Positions 1 through 14,602 of a stretch of DNA of 64,000 bases are shown here, piece after piece. Where the stretch lies: positions 1-64,000 of the forward strand of contig CACNRP010000002.1 in NCBI GenBank assembly GCA_902622955.1, in the 5' to 3' direction. The notes beneath the pieces were generated by a model. That model made no database searches, was not told where the DNA came from, and saw only the letters and a program-made list of their open reading frames with translations. Position 1 is the first letter of the stretch, and the number at the start of each line of letters is the position of its first letter. The position numbers and the translations under genes are program-made. This DNA is from an uncultured Pelagibacteraceae bacterium. Lineage in GTDB: Bacteria > Pseudomonadota > Alphaproteobacteria > Pelagibacterales > Pelagibacteraceae.

Positions 1-77
1 GCTATTTTTTTTTTACTAATACGCCTTAATAAAGATGAACCTAATAATCCACAACCAATAATTAAAATATTTTTCAT
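1..77 (-). CDS. Prephenate/cyclohexadienyl dehydrogenase, N-terminal fragment (runs off the window edge)
   Basis: Reverse strand from position 77 reads MKNILIIGCGLLGSSLLRRISKKKIA, a Rossmann GCGLLGSS start. Its ATG overlaps the hisC TGA (ATGA). Next to hisC. Confidence 0.65.
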   Translation of the reverse strand, partial: MKNILIIGCGLLGSSLLRRISKKKI

Positions 78-1159
78 TTTTTTAATACTTGCTTAATGAC
101 ACTCATAAATTTTAAGTTTTCTTTTTTAGACCCAATAGTTAACCTTAATTTATTCTTTATATGATAACCATCTTCTGTTGATCTTAAAATAACTCCCTTA
201 TTTTTCAGTTTTTCATACAAAAATTTTGCTGAATATCTGCATTTTTCAAAATTTAATAACAAAAAATTTGCTGAAATTGAATTTGAGAAAATATTATATG
301 TCTCAAGAAATTTCTTAATTTTTCCAGAATATAATAAATTATGTCTAATTGATTTATTTATGAAAACTTTGTCCTTCAACGACTCAATAGCAGCTAATTG
401 AGCAATACCATTTACATTAAATGGTGGTTTTATAACATTTAGTGCATCAACAATTTTTTTTGATCCGTATCCCCAACCTACTCTTAAAGAGGCTAAACCA
501 AACATTTTAGAAAAAGTTCTAAGGATGAAAACATTATCTTTATTTTTAAACAAATCTAACCCAGATGAATAATCTTTGTTTTTCATATATTCCGCATAGG
601 CATCATCTATAACTAGTAAAATTTTTTTATTTAATCTTTTTCTTAACTCTAAAACCTCTTTTTTAGTTAAGTAAGTTGCTGTTGGATTATTTGGATTTGC
701 TATAAAGACAATCTTAGTTTTTTTTGTAATTTTTTTTAAAATTTCTTTTACTGAAACTTTAAAATTAATTTCTTTTGCAAATACAACATTTGCGCCAACA
801 ATTTTTGAATAAATTCTGTACATTAAAAAACTATACTCAGGTACCACAACCTCATCTTTTGGGTTTAAAAACAACTGACATATCATTTGAATGACTTCAT
901 CTGAACCTGCTCCACAAATAATTTTTTCAAAATTACATTCATAAGCTTTTGATATTGCTTTTCTCAAATTTAAAGATTTTCCATCTGGATATTTATCTAA
1001 ATTCAGATTTTTATTTGACATTATTTTCTTTGCTCTAGGACTCATACCTAAAGCAGATTCATTTGCAGATAGCTTAATTACGTTCTTAAGTTTCTTAATT
1101 TTTGATTTACCTGGCTTATAAGCCTCAATATTATATTTTTTGAAATTTGGAGTTATCAT
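74..1159 (-). CDS. hisC: Histidinol-phosphate aminotransferase
   Basis: 361 aa class I/II aminotransferase with NPNNPTATYL, DDAYAEY and RTFSKMFGLASLRVGWG (PLP lysine region). Confidence 0.88.
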   Translation of the reverse strand: MITPNFKKYNIEAYKPGKSKIKKLKNVIKLSANESALGMSPRAKKIMSNKNLNLDKYPDGKSLNLRKAISKAYECNFEKIICGAGSDEVIQMICQLFLNPKDEVVVPEYSFLMYRIYSKIVGANVVFAKEINFKVSVKEILKKITKKTKIVFIANPNNPTATYLTKKEVLELRKRLNKKILLVIDDAYAEYMKNKDYSSGLDLFKNKDNVFILRTFSKMFGLASLRVGWGYGSKKIVDALNVIKPPFNVNGIAQLAAIESLKDKVFINKSIRHNLLYSGKIKKFLETYNIFSNSISANFLLLNFEKCRYSAKFLYEKLKNKGVILRSTEDGYHIKNKLRLTIGSKKENLKFMSVIKQVLKK

Positions 1160-1264
1160 TTTTTTTAATTTATGAGCTCTTTATAGATAAAATTACAAAA
1201 TTTTATAGAGAATAAGAGGATTTTTTAAAAAATTGACATAATAAATAAGTTCTAGTAAAAAAAT

Positions 1265-1316
1265 TATGCGCTGATTTAACTGAATTGCGAGCGCTTAAAA
1301 AAAACCGCTAAAATAG
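1265..1316 (+). ncRNA. SAM-II riboswitch-like leader of metX
   Basis: GCGC-TGATTT-AACTGAATTGC-GAGCGC-TTAAAAAAAACCGCTAAA. Matches the alphaproteobacterial SAM-II layout as recalled (P1, UGAUUU, UUGC, UUAAA, CGCUAAA) and sits about 36 nt before metX. Confidence 0.85.
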
Positions 1317-1351
1317 TTTTTTTTTCTCACAATTCGAAACAGTCTAAAACT

Positions 1352-2467
1352 ATGAATACTGAGAAAAACATAAAAACACTAATTGTTAAAAAACCACTTA
1401 AATTAGACTGTGGAAAAACTATCAAAGATTTTCCGATAGCCTATGAAACTTATGGTTCACTTAATTCAAAAAAAGATAACGCAATATTGGTTTTTCATGC
1501 ACTAACTGGAGATCAATTTGTAACCGGTATAAACCCTATAACTAACAAAGAGGGTTGGTGGAGTTATGCGGTAGGTCCTGATAAAGCTATCGATACGAAT
1601 AAATATTTTGTTATTTGCTCTAACGTAATTGGTGGATGTATGGGTTCATACGGACCAAGTCATAAAGATCCTGATCAAAAAATTTTTGGAACAAATTTTC
1701 CTGTTATTACAATTAATGATATGGTGAATGCTCAATATAATTTACTTGATCATTTTGGTATTGATAAACTTTTTTCTATAGCTGGAGGTTCTATGGGAGG
1801 TATGCAGGTACTTCAGTTCATCAGCAACTTTCCTGATAAATCTAAAACAGTGATACCGATAGCAACCACGTCTAGTCATTCAGCACAAAATATTGCTTTT
1901 AATGAACTAGGCAGACAAGCTATTACAGCTGATAGTAACTGGAAAGATGGAAATTATACATCAAACGATACTAATCCTGGAAAGGGATTGGCGGTAGCTA
2001 GAATGGCAGCTCATATTACTTATTTATCTAAAAAAGGTTTGCAGGAAAAATTTGGAAGAAAGTTACAAGAAAGAGAAGATCTTAAATTTGGATTTGACGC
2101 TGACTTTCAAATAGAAAGTTATTTAAGATATCAGGGCTCAGTTTTTGTAGATAGATTTGATGCAAATAGTTATCTTTATATTACTAGAGCTATGGATTAT
2201 TTTGATTTAGCTAAGCAATTTAGAGGTAATCTTTCAGAAGCATTTATAAATACGAAAGCAAAATTTTTTATAATCTCATTTACGTCAGATTGGCTTTATC
2301 CAACACAAGAAAACAAAGATATTGTGATTGCTTTAAACTCAATAGGAGCTGATGTTGGATTTGTAGAAATTAAGTCAGATAAGGGTCACGACTCCTTTTT
2401 ACTGGACGTTCCTGATTTCTTAAATGCACTTAAAAACTTTTTAGATAAATCTTATGAAGAAAATTAA
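1352..2467 (+). CDS. metX: Homoserine O-acetyltransferase
   Basis: 371 aa alpha/beta hydrolase-fold protein with GGSMGGMQ nucleophile elbow and GHDSFL; followed by metW. Confidence 0.92.
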   Translation: MNTEKNIKTLIVKKPLKLDCGKTIKDFPIAYETYGSLNSKKDNAILVFHALTGDQFVTGINPITNKEGWWSYAVGPDKAIDTNKYFVICSNVIGGCMGSYGPSHKDPDQKIFGTNFPVITINDMVNAQYNLLDHFGIDKLFSIAGGSMGGMQVLQFISNFPDKSKTVIPIATTSSHSAQNIAFNELGRQAITADSNWKDGNYTSNDTNPGKGLAVARMAAHITYLSKKGLQEKFGRKLQEREDLKFGFDADFQIESYLRYQGSVFVDRFDANSYLYITRAMDYFDLAKQFRGNLSEAFINTKAKFFIISFTSDWLYPTQENKDIVIALNSIGADVGFVEIKSDKGHDSFLLDVPDFLNALKNFLDKSYEEN

Positions 2468-2469
2468 TT

Positions 2470-3066
2470 ATGAAAAATGAATTTCAAGTAATAGCAGATT
2501 TAATTGAAAAAAATAAGAAAGTCTTAGATGTAGGTTGTGCCGATGGAACTTTGATGAAATTTTTAAAGGATAATAAAAACATAAATATAAGAGGATTAGA
2601 GATTTCAAAAGAAAAAGTGCAAGAATGTATTGCTAAAGGTTTAACTGTAATTGAGGGAAATGCTGAAAAAGATCTAAAACAATTTCCAGACAAATCATTT
2701 GATTATGTTGTTTTAAGTCAAACACTTCAAGCTTTCATTAATCCTGAATTAGTTTTAGACGAACTTTTAAGAGTTGGAAAAAAAGCAATAGTTACTATTC
2801 CTAATTTTGGATATTGGAAGGTAAGATTTCATTTATTATTTAAAGGTACAATGCCAATTACAAAAACATTACCAGATGAATGGTATAACACCCCAAATTT
2901 ACACATGTGTACGATCAAAGATTTTTTTTATTTTGTTAATTCAAGAGATATAAAGATTTTTAAATCACTCGCTTTAAATAATCTTAATAAATCAATAATA
3001 AATGAGAGTAATTTAGGGGTTAAAAATTTGTTTGCAGATCTTGGTATATTTTTGATAGAAAAATAA
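2470..3066 (+). CDS. metW: Methionine biosynthesis protein MetW
   Basis: SAM-methyltransferase-like VLDVGCADGTLM; directly downstream of metX. Confidence 0.9.
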   Translation: MKNEFQVIADLIEKNKKVLDVGCADGTLMKFLKDNKNINIRGLEISKEKVQECIAKGLTVIEGNAEKDLKQFPDKSFDYVVLSQTLQAFINPELVLDELLRVGKKAIVTIPNFGYWKVRFHLLFKGTMPITKTLPDEWYNTPNLHMCTIKDFFYFVNSRDIKIFKSLALNNLNKSIINESNLGVKNLFADLGIFLIEK

Positions 3067-3067
3067 G

Positions 3068-3787
3068 ATGCGTGTTGAAATTATACCATGTCTTCAAGAT
3101 AACTATAGCTATGTAATCATAGACGACACCAACAACTCTGCGTGCGTTGTAGATCCTGGTGAGTCTGAACCTATAATAAATTACTTAAAAAATAAAAATA
3201 TAAAACTAAAATACATTCTTAATACCCATCATCATTATGATCATATCGGAGGAAATCAAGAATTAAAAAAAAGATATAGATCGGTTGTTGTAGGTTTTAA
3301 AGGAGACTCAAAAAGAATACCTGGGATAGACATATTATTAGAAGATAATCAAATATGGAAAGCTGAAAACTTTGAGTCTAAAATTATACATATACCTGGA
3401 CACACCTCAGGCCATATTTGTTTCAATTTTTTTAAAGAAAAATTAGCTTTTGTTGGAGATACTCTTTTCTCACTCGGTTGTGGGAGAATATTTGAAGGCT
3501 CTTATGAGGAAATGTTTGAGTCTTTAAACAAAATTAAAATATTACCAGAAGATACAAAAGTTTATTGTGGTCATGAATACACTCTTAGCAATGCAAAATT
3601 CTGTAAAAAGTATGACTCTGAAAACAAAGATTTACAAAAAAAAATAGAAAAAATAGAAAAATTAAGAAAAAATGGAATTCCTACCATACCAACAATTTTA
3701 AAAGAGGAATTAGACTGTAATATATTTTTAAGAGCAAAAGATGTTAAAACCTTTTCAAAATTAAGAGAATTTAAGGATAATTTCTAA
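3068..3787 (+). CDS. gloB: Hydroxyacylglutathione hydrolase (glyoxalase II)
   Basis: Metallo-beta-lactamase motif THHHYDHIGG, plus GHTSGH and CGHEYT. Confidence 0.9.
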   Translation: MRVEIIPCLQDNYSYVIIDDTNNSACVVDPGESEPIINYLKNKNIKLKYILNTHHHYDHIGGNQELKKRYRSVVVGFKGDSKRIPGIDILLEDNQIWKAENFESKIIHIPGHTSGHICFNFFKEKLAFVGDTLFSLGCGRIFEGSYEEMFESLNKIKILPEDTKVYCGHEYTLSNAKFCKKYDSENKDLQKKIEKIEKLRKNGIPTIPTILKEELDCNIFLRAKDVKTFSKLREFKDNF

Positions 3788-3797
3788 TTAATTCGGC

Positions 3798-3825
3798 TTG
3801 ACTAAAGGCTGACTACAACTATATT
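3798..3825 (+). promoter_or_regulatory. Putative sigma70-type promoter for rplU
   Basis: TTGACT - 16 bp - TATATT in the gloB-rplU gap. Confidence 0.5.
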
Positions 3826-3851
3826 GCGTTAACTTTAAATAAAATCATACT

Positions 3852-4250
3852 ATGTCATACGCAGTAATAAAAACGGGTGGAAAACAGTATAAAGTAAAAT
3901 CTGGAGAAATTCTAAAAATTGAAAAGCTACCAGATTCTAAACCTGAGACTAAAATAGAGTTTAACGAAATTTTGGCATACGGTGATGACAAAACAATTGA
4001 AATTGGAACTCCAAATGTTGAAGGTGCAAAGGTAGAGGCTGATTTAATAAAAAATAGTAAAAATAGAACTATTTTAATTTTTAAAAAAAGAAGAAGACAA
4101 AATTCAAGAAGAAAAAACGGGCATAGACAAGAATATTCAATGATAAGAATTAACAAAATTTTTTCAAAAGATGGTAAAGTGTTATCAGAAGCTGAAAAAA
4201 TTTCTAAAACTTCAAAAAAAGAAGAAGTTAAAGAAGCAGTAAGCAAATAG
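3852..4250 (+). CDS. rplU: 50S ribosomal protein bL21
   Basis: Starts MSYAVIKTGGKQYKVKSGEILKIEKL; followed by rpmA. Confidence 0.95.
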   Translation: MSYAVIKTGGKQYKVKSGEILKIEKLPDSKPETKIEFNEILAYGDDKTIEIGTPNVEGAKVEADLIKNSKNRTILIFKKRRRQNSRRKNGHRQEYSMIRINKIFSKDGKVLSEAEKISKTSKKEEVKEAVSK

Positions 4251-4264
4251 TTATTAGGTAAAAT

Positions 4265-4519
4265 ATGGCAACAAAAAAAGCAGGTGGATCATCACGAAAC
4301 GGACGAGATAGTGCCGGTAGAAGACTTGGTGTAAAAAAGTATGGTGGTGAAACAGTAATTCCTGGAAACATAATTGTTAGACAAAGAGGAACTAAGATTT
4401 TTCCAGGTGAAAATGTTGGTATGGGTAAAGATCATTCAATATTTTCAGTTGTTAAAGGGAAAGTTGTTTTCAAAAAATCTAAATCAGATAGAACTTTCGT
4501 TTCTGTAAAGCCCAATTAA
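4265..4519 (+). CDS. rpmA: 50S ribosomal protein bL27
   Basis: [28 protein letters not shown]. Confidence 0.97.
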   Translation: MATKKAGGSSRNGRDSAGRRLGVKKYGGETVIPGNIIVRQRGTKIFPGENVGMGKDHSIFSVVKGKVVFKKSKSDRTFVSVKPN

Positions 4520-4535
4520 TAGTACAACTAATTAA

Positions 4536-6630
<2,095 letters not shown>

Positions 6631-7881
6631 ATGATTAAATATATGAATTTAATTGGAATAAAAGCTCGAAAAGCTAGTGAGTATAAAGTTACAACTGAAG
6701 TAAAAAATAAAGTCTTAAATGATTACGCAAAATTAATTAAGAATGAAAAAAAATTTATTATTAATCAAAATTCAAAAGATATTAATTACGCAAAAAAAAA
6801 GGGGTTAAAAGAAAACTTAATCAAAAGACTTCTGTTAAATGAAAATAAATTGAATGGAATTATAAATTCTATTTTAAAAATAGCTAAATTAAGGGACCCT
6901 ATAGACAACACTTTAGACAAATGGAAAAGGCCAAATGGTTTAAATATAAAAAGAGTATCAATACCAATTGGAGTTATTGGGGTTATTTATGAAAGTAGAC
7001 CAAATGTTACTTCAGATGTTGCTAGTCTTTGTTTTAAATCTGGAAATGTTGTGATTTTGAAAGGAGGCTCTGAGGCCATAAATTCAAATAAAGCTCTAGC
7101 TAAGCTGTTTAGAAAAGCACTTAAAAAAAATAAAGTTGATGAAAACTTTATACAATTTATCGACTCAAAACAAAGAAAACTCGTAGATATAATGCTTTCT
7201 AAAATGAAAAAATATATCGATGTCATCATACCTCGTGGTGGAAAAAATTTAGTTAAAAAAGTTTTAGAATTATCCAAAGTACCAATAATTGGGCACTTAG
7301 AGGGGCTTTGTCATACTTATATAGATAAAGATGCAGATTTAAAAATGGCTAAAGAAGTTGTCTACAACGCTAAATTAAGAAATACAAGTATTTGTGGTGC
7401 AACTGAAACTATTCTTTTTCATAAAAATATAATCAAAAAATTTAGTAATCCTATTTTGCAGGTACTTGAAAATAATGGTTGTAAAATAATTGGCGATAAG
7501 ATTTTGAAGAATTATTACAATGGTCAAGTATATCCTGCAAAAGAAAAAGATTGGGCAACTGAATATTTAGCATCAATTGTATCTGTTAAAGTTGTTAAAA
7601 ATTCTGAAGAGGCAATTAAGCATATTAATAAGTACGGAACTATGCACACTGATTCCATCATTACAAAAAATAAAAAGACAGCAAAGTATTTCCTAAAAAA
7701 TGTTAAAAGCTCAATTGCGATGCATAATACCTCAACTCAATTTGCTGATGGCGGTGAATTTGGATTTGGTGGAGAAGTTGGAATTTCTACAAATACACTA
7801 CCACCAAGAGGTCCTGTAGGTTTAAATCAATTAATTTCATATAAATATGAAATCACTAGTAATGGTAAAATAAGAAATTAA
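6631..7881 (+). CDS. proA: Gamma-glutamyl phosphate reductase
   Basis: YESRPNVTSD, KGGSEA, IIPRGG, NTSICGATET motifs. Confidence 0.95.
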   Translation: MIKYMNLIGIKARKASEYKVTTEVKNKVLNDYAKLIKNEKKFIINQNSKDINYAKKKGLKENLIKRLLLNENKLNGIINSILKIAKLRDPIDNTLDKWKRPNGLNIKRVSIPIGVIGVIYESRPNVTSDVASLCFKSGNVVILKGGSEAINSNKALAKLFRKALKKNKVDENFIQFIDSKQRKLVDIMLSKMKKYIDVIIPRGGKNLVKKVLELSKVPIIGHLEGLCHTYIDKDADLKMAKEVVYNAKLRNTSICGATETILFHKNIIKKFSNPILQVLENNGCKIIGDKILKNYYNGQVYPAKEKDWATEYLASIVSVKVVKNSEEAIKHINKYGTMHTDSIITKNKKTAKYFLKNVKSSIAMHNTSTQFADGGEFGFGGEVGISTNTLPPRGPVGLNQLISYKYEITSNGKIRN

Positions 7882-7882
7882 A

Positions 7883-8404
7883 TTGAATAACACAAAAATA
7901 AAAATCGGTGTATTAGGTGGATCGTTTGATCCTGCTCACAAAGGGCATTTGGCAATTTCTAAGGAAGCAAAAAAAAGATTTAAACTAAAAAAAGTTATTT
8001 GGGCAATTACAAAAAAAAATCCATTTAAAACAGATAGTAAGACATCTGTTAATGACAGAATTAAATTTTGTAAAAAAATAATTGGTACAAATTCATTTAT
8101 TCAGGTTAAATTTTATGAAAAAATTATTAAATCAAATAAAACTATAAATTTAATCAATCATTTAAAAAAAAATAAAAGCATTGAAATTTATTTTTTAATG
8201 GGTGCAGACAACCTTATTAATTTTCATAAATGGCATAAATCTAAATTAATTTCACAAAAATGTTATATTCTGGTTTTTGACCGACATGGGTATAAAAAAA
8301 ATTCTTTAAAATCAAAGACATTTAAACGACTAAGTAAGGCCAATCTAGAGTTTATTGAGTTTAATAAAGTCAACATTTCATCTTCTCAATTAAGAAAAAT
8401 TTGA
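7883..8404 (+). CDS. nadD: Nicotinate-nucleotide adenylyltransferase (TTG start)
   Basis: GVLGGSFDPAHKGHLAIS and ISSSQLRK-type end; upstream of rsfS. Confidence 0.9.
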   Translation: MNNTKIKIGVLGGSFDPAHKGHLAISKEAKKRFKLKKVIWAITKKNPFKTDSKTSVNDRIKFCKKIIGTNSFIQVKFYEKIIKSNKTINLINHLKKNKSIEIYFLMGADNLINFHKWHKSKLISQKCYILVFDRHGYKKNSLKSKTFKRLSKANLEFIEFNKVNISSSQLRKI

Positions 8405-8421
8405 TAATCTAAAATCAATTA

Positions 8422-8772
8422 ATGGACAAAATTTCAGACTTAAAGGAAATTGTAATTAACACACTAGATCTCAATAAAGCTCAAGATATTGTAACTATTG
8501 ATCTTAAAGACAAAAGTTCTATGGCTGATTACATGATCATAGCAAGTGGAACTTCATCTAGACATATCCAATCCTTGTCAGAACAAGTTTTAGAAAAACT
8601 TAAAAATAATGGTGTAAAGGACTCTAAAATTGAAGGTAAAGAAAGTGGAGAATGGAAACTTGTTGATGGGATTGATTTGATTGTTCATATTTTTCACCCA
8701 GAGAAAAGAAAATTTTATGAATTAGAGAAAATTTGGTCAGAGTTAATTCCAAAAGAAAAAGTGATGATATGA
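8422..8772 (+). CDS. rsfS: Ribosome silencing factor
   Basis: ADYMIIASGTSSRHIQSL, GEWKLVDGIDLIVHIFHPEKRKFYELEKIW. Confidence 0.94.
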   Translation: MDKISDLKEIVINTLDLNKAQDIVTIDLKDKSSMADYMIIASGTSSRHIQSLSEQVLEKLKNNGVKDSKIEGKESGEWKLVDGIDLIVHIFHPEKRKFYELEKIWSELIPKEKVMI

Positions 8773-9908
8773 AAAAAATTAAATTTTTATTATTAATTTT
8801 TTTCTATGTTTTTTATTTAAATAAAACAGTTATTTCAGCTGAAATTGATATTTATAAAAAAATTGATCTTTTTGGTGAAGTTTTAGAAAAAATTAATAAA
8901 GAATATGTTGATGAGATCGATCAATCTGAAAGCATGGACTCTGCGATTAATGGTCTTTTACAATCACTCGATCCATATTCAGCATACATGTCACCTAAAA
9001 TTTTTGAGGAAATGCAAACTGAGACAAGTGGTGAGTTTGGTGGATTGGGAATTGAAGTTGGCATGGAGGCTGGAGTAGTAAAAGTAATTTCACCAATAGA
9101 TGATACACCTGCATCTAGAGCTGGATTGAAAGCTGGCGATTACATAGTCAAAATAAATGATGTTCAGGTTCAAGGAAAATCATTGAGTGAAGCTGTTGAT
9201 TTAATGAGAGGACCTGTCGGTTCTGGAATAGAGTTAACAGTAAGACGAAGAGGTGAAAGAAAAGCATTAACATTTAATATCATAAGAGAAGTAATTCAAG
9301 TTCAATCTGTAAAATCTGAAATTATAGATGAAAATATCGGATACATCAGGCTTACTTCATTTAACGATAACAGTAGTGATCAAATAGAAAAACAAATTAA
9401 AAAACTTAAAAAAGATAAAAACTTAAATTCATTTATTTTAGATTTAAGAAATAATCCTGGGGGTCTTTTATCTCAAGCAATAAAGATATCAGATTTTTTT
9501 CTGGAAAATGGAGAAATAGTTTCAACAAAAAGCAGAAAGAAATCTGAAAACAGAAAATGGTTTGCAAAAAAAGGAGATATTACTGATGGAAAAACATTAT
9601 TGGTTTTAATTAACTATGGTTCAGCATCTGCATCTGAAATTGTTGCTGGAGCTTTAAAGGATCACAAAAGGGCAATCATCGTTGGTGAAAATAGCTTTGG
9701 TAAAGGTTCTGTCCAATCAATTATTCCATTAAAAAATCGTGGAGCTATCAGATTAACTGTCGCAAAATATTATCTTCCCTCTGGAAAATCTATTTCTGAA
9801 GTAGGTGTTAGGCCAGATATTGAAGTAAATGAAGAAGGTGATGATTTTAGAATAAAAACTGATACTGATAATCAATTAAACTACGCTATTAAGTTACTTA
9901 ACGGATAA
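8769..9908 (+). CDS. ctpA: C-terminal processing peptidase (S41), exported
   Basis: Signal peptide MKKIKFLLLIFFYVFYL, PDZ domain, GSASASEIVAGAL and GKGSVQ. Start moved to ATG at 8769 (overlaps rsfS stop) from the track's 8733. Confidence 0.88.
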   Translation: MKKIKFLLLIFFYVFYLNKTVISAEIDIYKKIDLFGEVLEKINKEYVDEIDQSESMDSAINGLLQSLDPYSAYMSPKIFEEMQTETSGEFGGLGIEVGMEAGVVKVISPIDDTPASRAGLKAGDYIVKINDVQVQGKSLSEAVDLMRGPVGSGIELTVRRRGERKALTFNIIREVIQVQSVKSEIIDENIGYIRLTSFNDNSSDQIEKQIKKLKKDKNLNSFILDLRNNPGGLLSQAIKISDFFLENGEIVSTKSRKKSENRKWFAKKGDITDGKTLLVLINYGSASASEIVAGALKDHKRAIIVGENSFGKGSVQSIIPLKNRGAIRLTVAKYYLPSGKSISEVGVRPDIEVNEEGDDFRIKTDTDNQLNYAIKLLNG

Positions 9909-9909
9909 T

Positions 9910-10383
9910 ATGAATAAAAATTTTAAAGATTTACCACTGAGAAGTGGGGTCGGAATTGTGTTATTAAATAAACAAAATAAAGTATTCGTAGCAAAAAGGA
10001 TAGATAATCCTAAAAATTTTTGGCAAATGCCTCAAGGTGGCGTTGATGAGGGAGAGGATAATCTAAAAGCTGCATTTAGAGAACTAGAGGAAGAAACAAG
10101 TATCAAAAGCGTTGAACTTATAAAAGAATTAGATGGTACGTTAACCTATGATTTACCTGATAGATTACTAGGTATTATTTGGAAAGGAAAGTACAAAGGT
10201 CAGAGGCAAAAATGGTTTTTAATGCGATTTATTGGAAATGATAATGAAATAAATATTAATACATCTAATCCAGAATTTTTAGATTGGAAATGGATTGACT
10301 TAGATTTAATTACTGATGTTGTGGTTGATTTTAAACATCATGTTTACAAAGAACTTAAAGAAAAAGTAAAAAAATTAATTTAG
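9910..10383 (+). CDS. rppH: RNA pyrophosphohydrolase (Nudix)
   Basis: MPQGGVDEGEDNLKAAFRELEEETS Nudix box and QKWFLMRF. Confidence 0.88.
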   Translation: MNKNFKDLPLRSGVGIVLLNKQNKVFVAKRIDNPKNFWQMPQGGVDEGEDNLKAAFRELEEETSIKSVELIKELDGTLTYDLPDRLLGIIWKGKYKGQRQKWFLMRFIGNDNEININTSNPEFLDWKWIDLDLITDVVVDFKHHVYKELKEKVKKLI

Positions 10384-10766
10384 AGTTTTTAAAACATCAA
10401 CTTTTTGATCTGCTAAATATTTAGATTGATCGTTAATATCGGTTTTATTAGCCTCTTCTTCTGCCTGTTTAAGTAAATCTTGTTGCTTTGATTTATCCAT
10501 ATCAGCAAGATTAAAAATCGTACTTGTTAAAATAGATAGATTGTTATTTTTAAATTCAACGATTCCATCTTCAACATAGTAATTTTCATCACCCGATTTT
10601 GATAAAATCTTAATTATCCCAGGTTTCAAAAAGGAAATAATAGAAATATGATCCTTCAATATTCCCATCTCTCCTTCAAAAGCAGGGACCACAACTTCTG
10701 AAACATCATCTTTTACTAAAAAAGATTTTTCTGGATTTACTATTTCAACTTTAAACTCTTCGCTCA

Positions 10767-10767
<1 letters not shown>
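10375..10767 (-). CDS. atpC: ATP synthase F1 epsilon subunit
   Basis: Follows atpD; PAFEGEMGILKDHISIISFLKPGII. Confidence 0.93.
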
Positions 10768-13060
<2,293 letters not shown>

Positions 13061-13066
13061 AAGTTA

Positions 13067-14602
13067 TTAAGATTTAAAATTTCCTTTTAATTGAGTGATT
13101 ATCTCAACAAGTAATTTTTCTTTATCTTCCTCAAGTTTTCCTGAAGTTAAAATTGACTCGATAATTTCAGGCTTATCTGATTTACATTTTTCAATAATTT
13201 TACTCTCAAATTCGGCAACATCTTTTAAATCAATATCGTCCAGATAACCTTTAACTCCACAAAATACTGAAATAACTTGTTCTGCAACAGTCATCGGTGA
13301 ATATTGTTTTTGTTTTAAAAGTTCAGTTAGTTTAGAGCCTCTATTCAAAAGTTGCTGAGTAGATGCATCTAAATCAGATCCGAATTGAGCAAAAGCTGCC
13401 ATTTCTCTGTATTGGGCTAGCTCTAATTTCATTGAACCAGAAACTTTTTTCATCGCTTTTGTTTGAGCTGATGATCCAACCCTAGATACTGATAAACCTA
13501 CGTTAATTGCAGGTCTTATACCTTGGTTAAATAGTTCTGTTTCAAGGAAAATTTGTCCGTCTGTAATTGAAATAACGTTAGTTGGAATGAACGCGGATAC
13601 GTCTCCACCTTGTGTTTCAATAATCGGAAGTGCTGTAAGTGATCCACCACCATGTTCGTCACTTAATTTAGCTGCTCTTTCAAGTAATCTACTATGAAGA
13701 TAAAATACATCTCCAGGATAGGCCTCACGCCCCGGAGGTCTTCTCAATAGCAATGACATTTGTCTATAAGCAACTGCTTGTTTAGACAAATCATCATAAA
13801 TTATTAATGCGTGCATTCCATTATCTCTAAAATACTCACCCATAGTACAACCTGTATATGGTGCTAAGAATTGTAGAGGAGCAGAGTCCGATGCAGTAGC
13901 AGCAACGATTGTTGTGTACTCCATAGCTCCAGCTTCTTCTAATGTTTTTTGAATTTGTCTTACTGTTGATCTTTTTTGTCCAACTGCAACGTATATACAA
14001 TACAGTTTTTGTTTTTCATCACCAGATTCATTAATTTTTTTTTGATTAATAATTGCATCTACTGCAACTGCTGTTTTACCAGTTTGTCTATCACCAATAA
14101 TTAATTCCCTTTGACCTCTTCCAATCGGAACTAGACTATCAATTGACTTAAGACCAGTTTGCATTGGTTCACTAACTGATTGTCGTGGAATAATACCAGG
14201 AGCTTTTACTTCAACCCTGCTTTTTTTAATTCCTTTATCTAATGGTCCTTTTCCATCGATAGGATTTCCTAAACCATCCACTACTCTTCCTAATAATTCT
14301 TTTCCAACTGGAGTATCAACAATATTACCAGTTCTTTTTACTACATCCCCTTCTTTAACATTTCTGTCATCACCAAAAATTACGACACCAACGTTTTCAC
14401 TTTCTAAGTTTAGAGCCATACCTTTTGAACCATCTGCAAACTCTACCATTTCACCAGCTTGAACATTATCCAAACCATAAATCCTAGCAATACCATCTCC
14501 AACTGATAAAACTTGACCAACTTCTGTAACTTCTGCTTTATCACCAAAATTTTTAATTTGTTCTTTTAATATTTTTGTAACTTCTGAAGGATTTATTTCC
14601 AT
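13067..14602 (-). CDS. atpA: ATP synthase F1 alpha subunit
   Basis: [46 protein letters not shown]. Confidence 0.98.
   Translation of the reverse strand: MEINPSEVTKILKEQIKNFGDKAEVTEVGQVLSVGDGIARIYGLDNVQAGEMVEFADGSKGMALNLESENVGVVIFGDDRNVKEGDVVKRTGNIVDTPVGKELLGRVVDGLGNPIDGKGPLDKGIKKSRVEVKAPGIIPRQSVSEPMQTGLKSIDSLVPIGRGQRELIIGDRQTGKTAVAVDAIINQKKINESGDEKQKLYCIYVAVGQKRSTVRQIQKTLEEAGAMEYTTIVAATASDSAPLQFLAPYTGCTMGEYFRDNGMHALIIYDDLSKQAVAYRQMSLLLRRPPGREAYPGDVFYLHSRLLERAAKLSDEHGGGSLTALPIIETQGGDVSAFIPTNVISITDGQIFLETELFNQGIRPAINVGLSVSRVGSSAQTKAMKKVSGSMKLELAQYREMAAFAQFGSDLDASTQQLLNRGSKLTELLKQKQYSPMTVAEQVISVFCGVKGYLDDIDLKDVAEFESKIIEKCKSDKPEIIESILTSGKLEEDKEKLLVEIITQLKGNFKS

Noticed and set aside
3845-4246. 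133-aa ORF antisense to rplU
   Set aside because: Complement of a clear ribosomal protein gene; Leu/Phe/Ser-rich as expected for antisense of AT-rich coding DNA.
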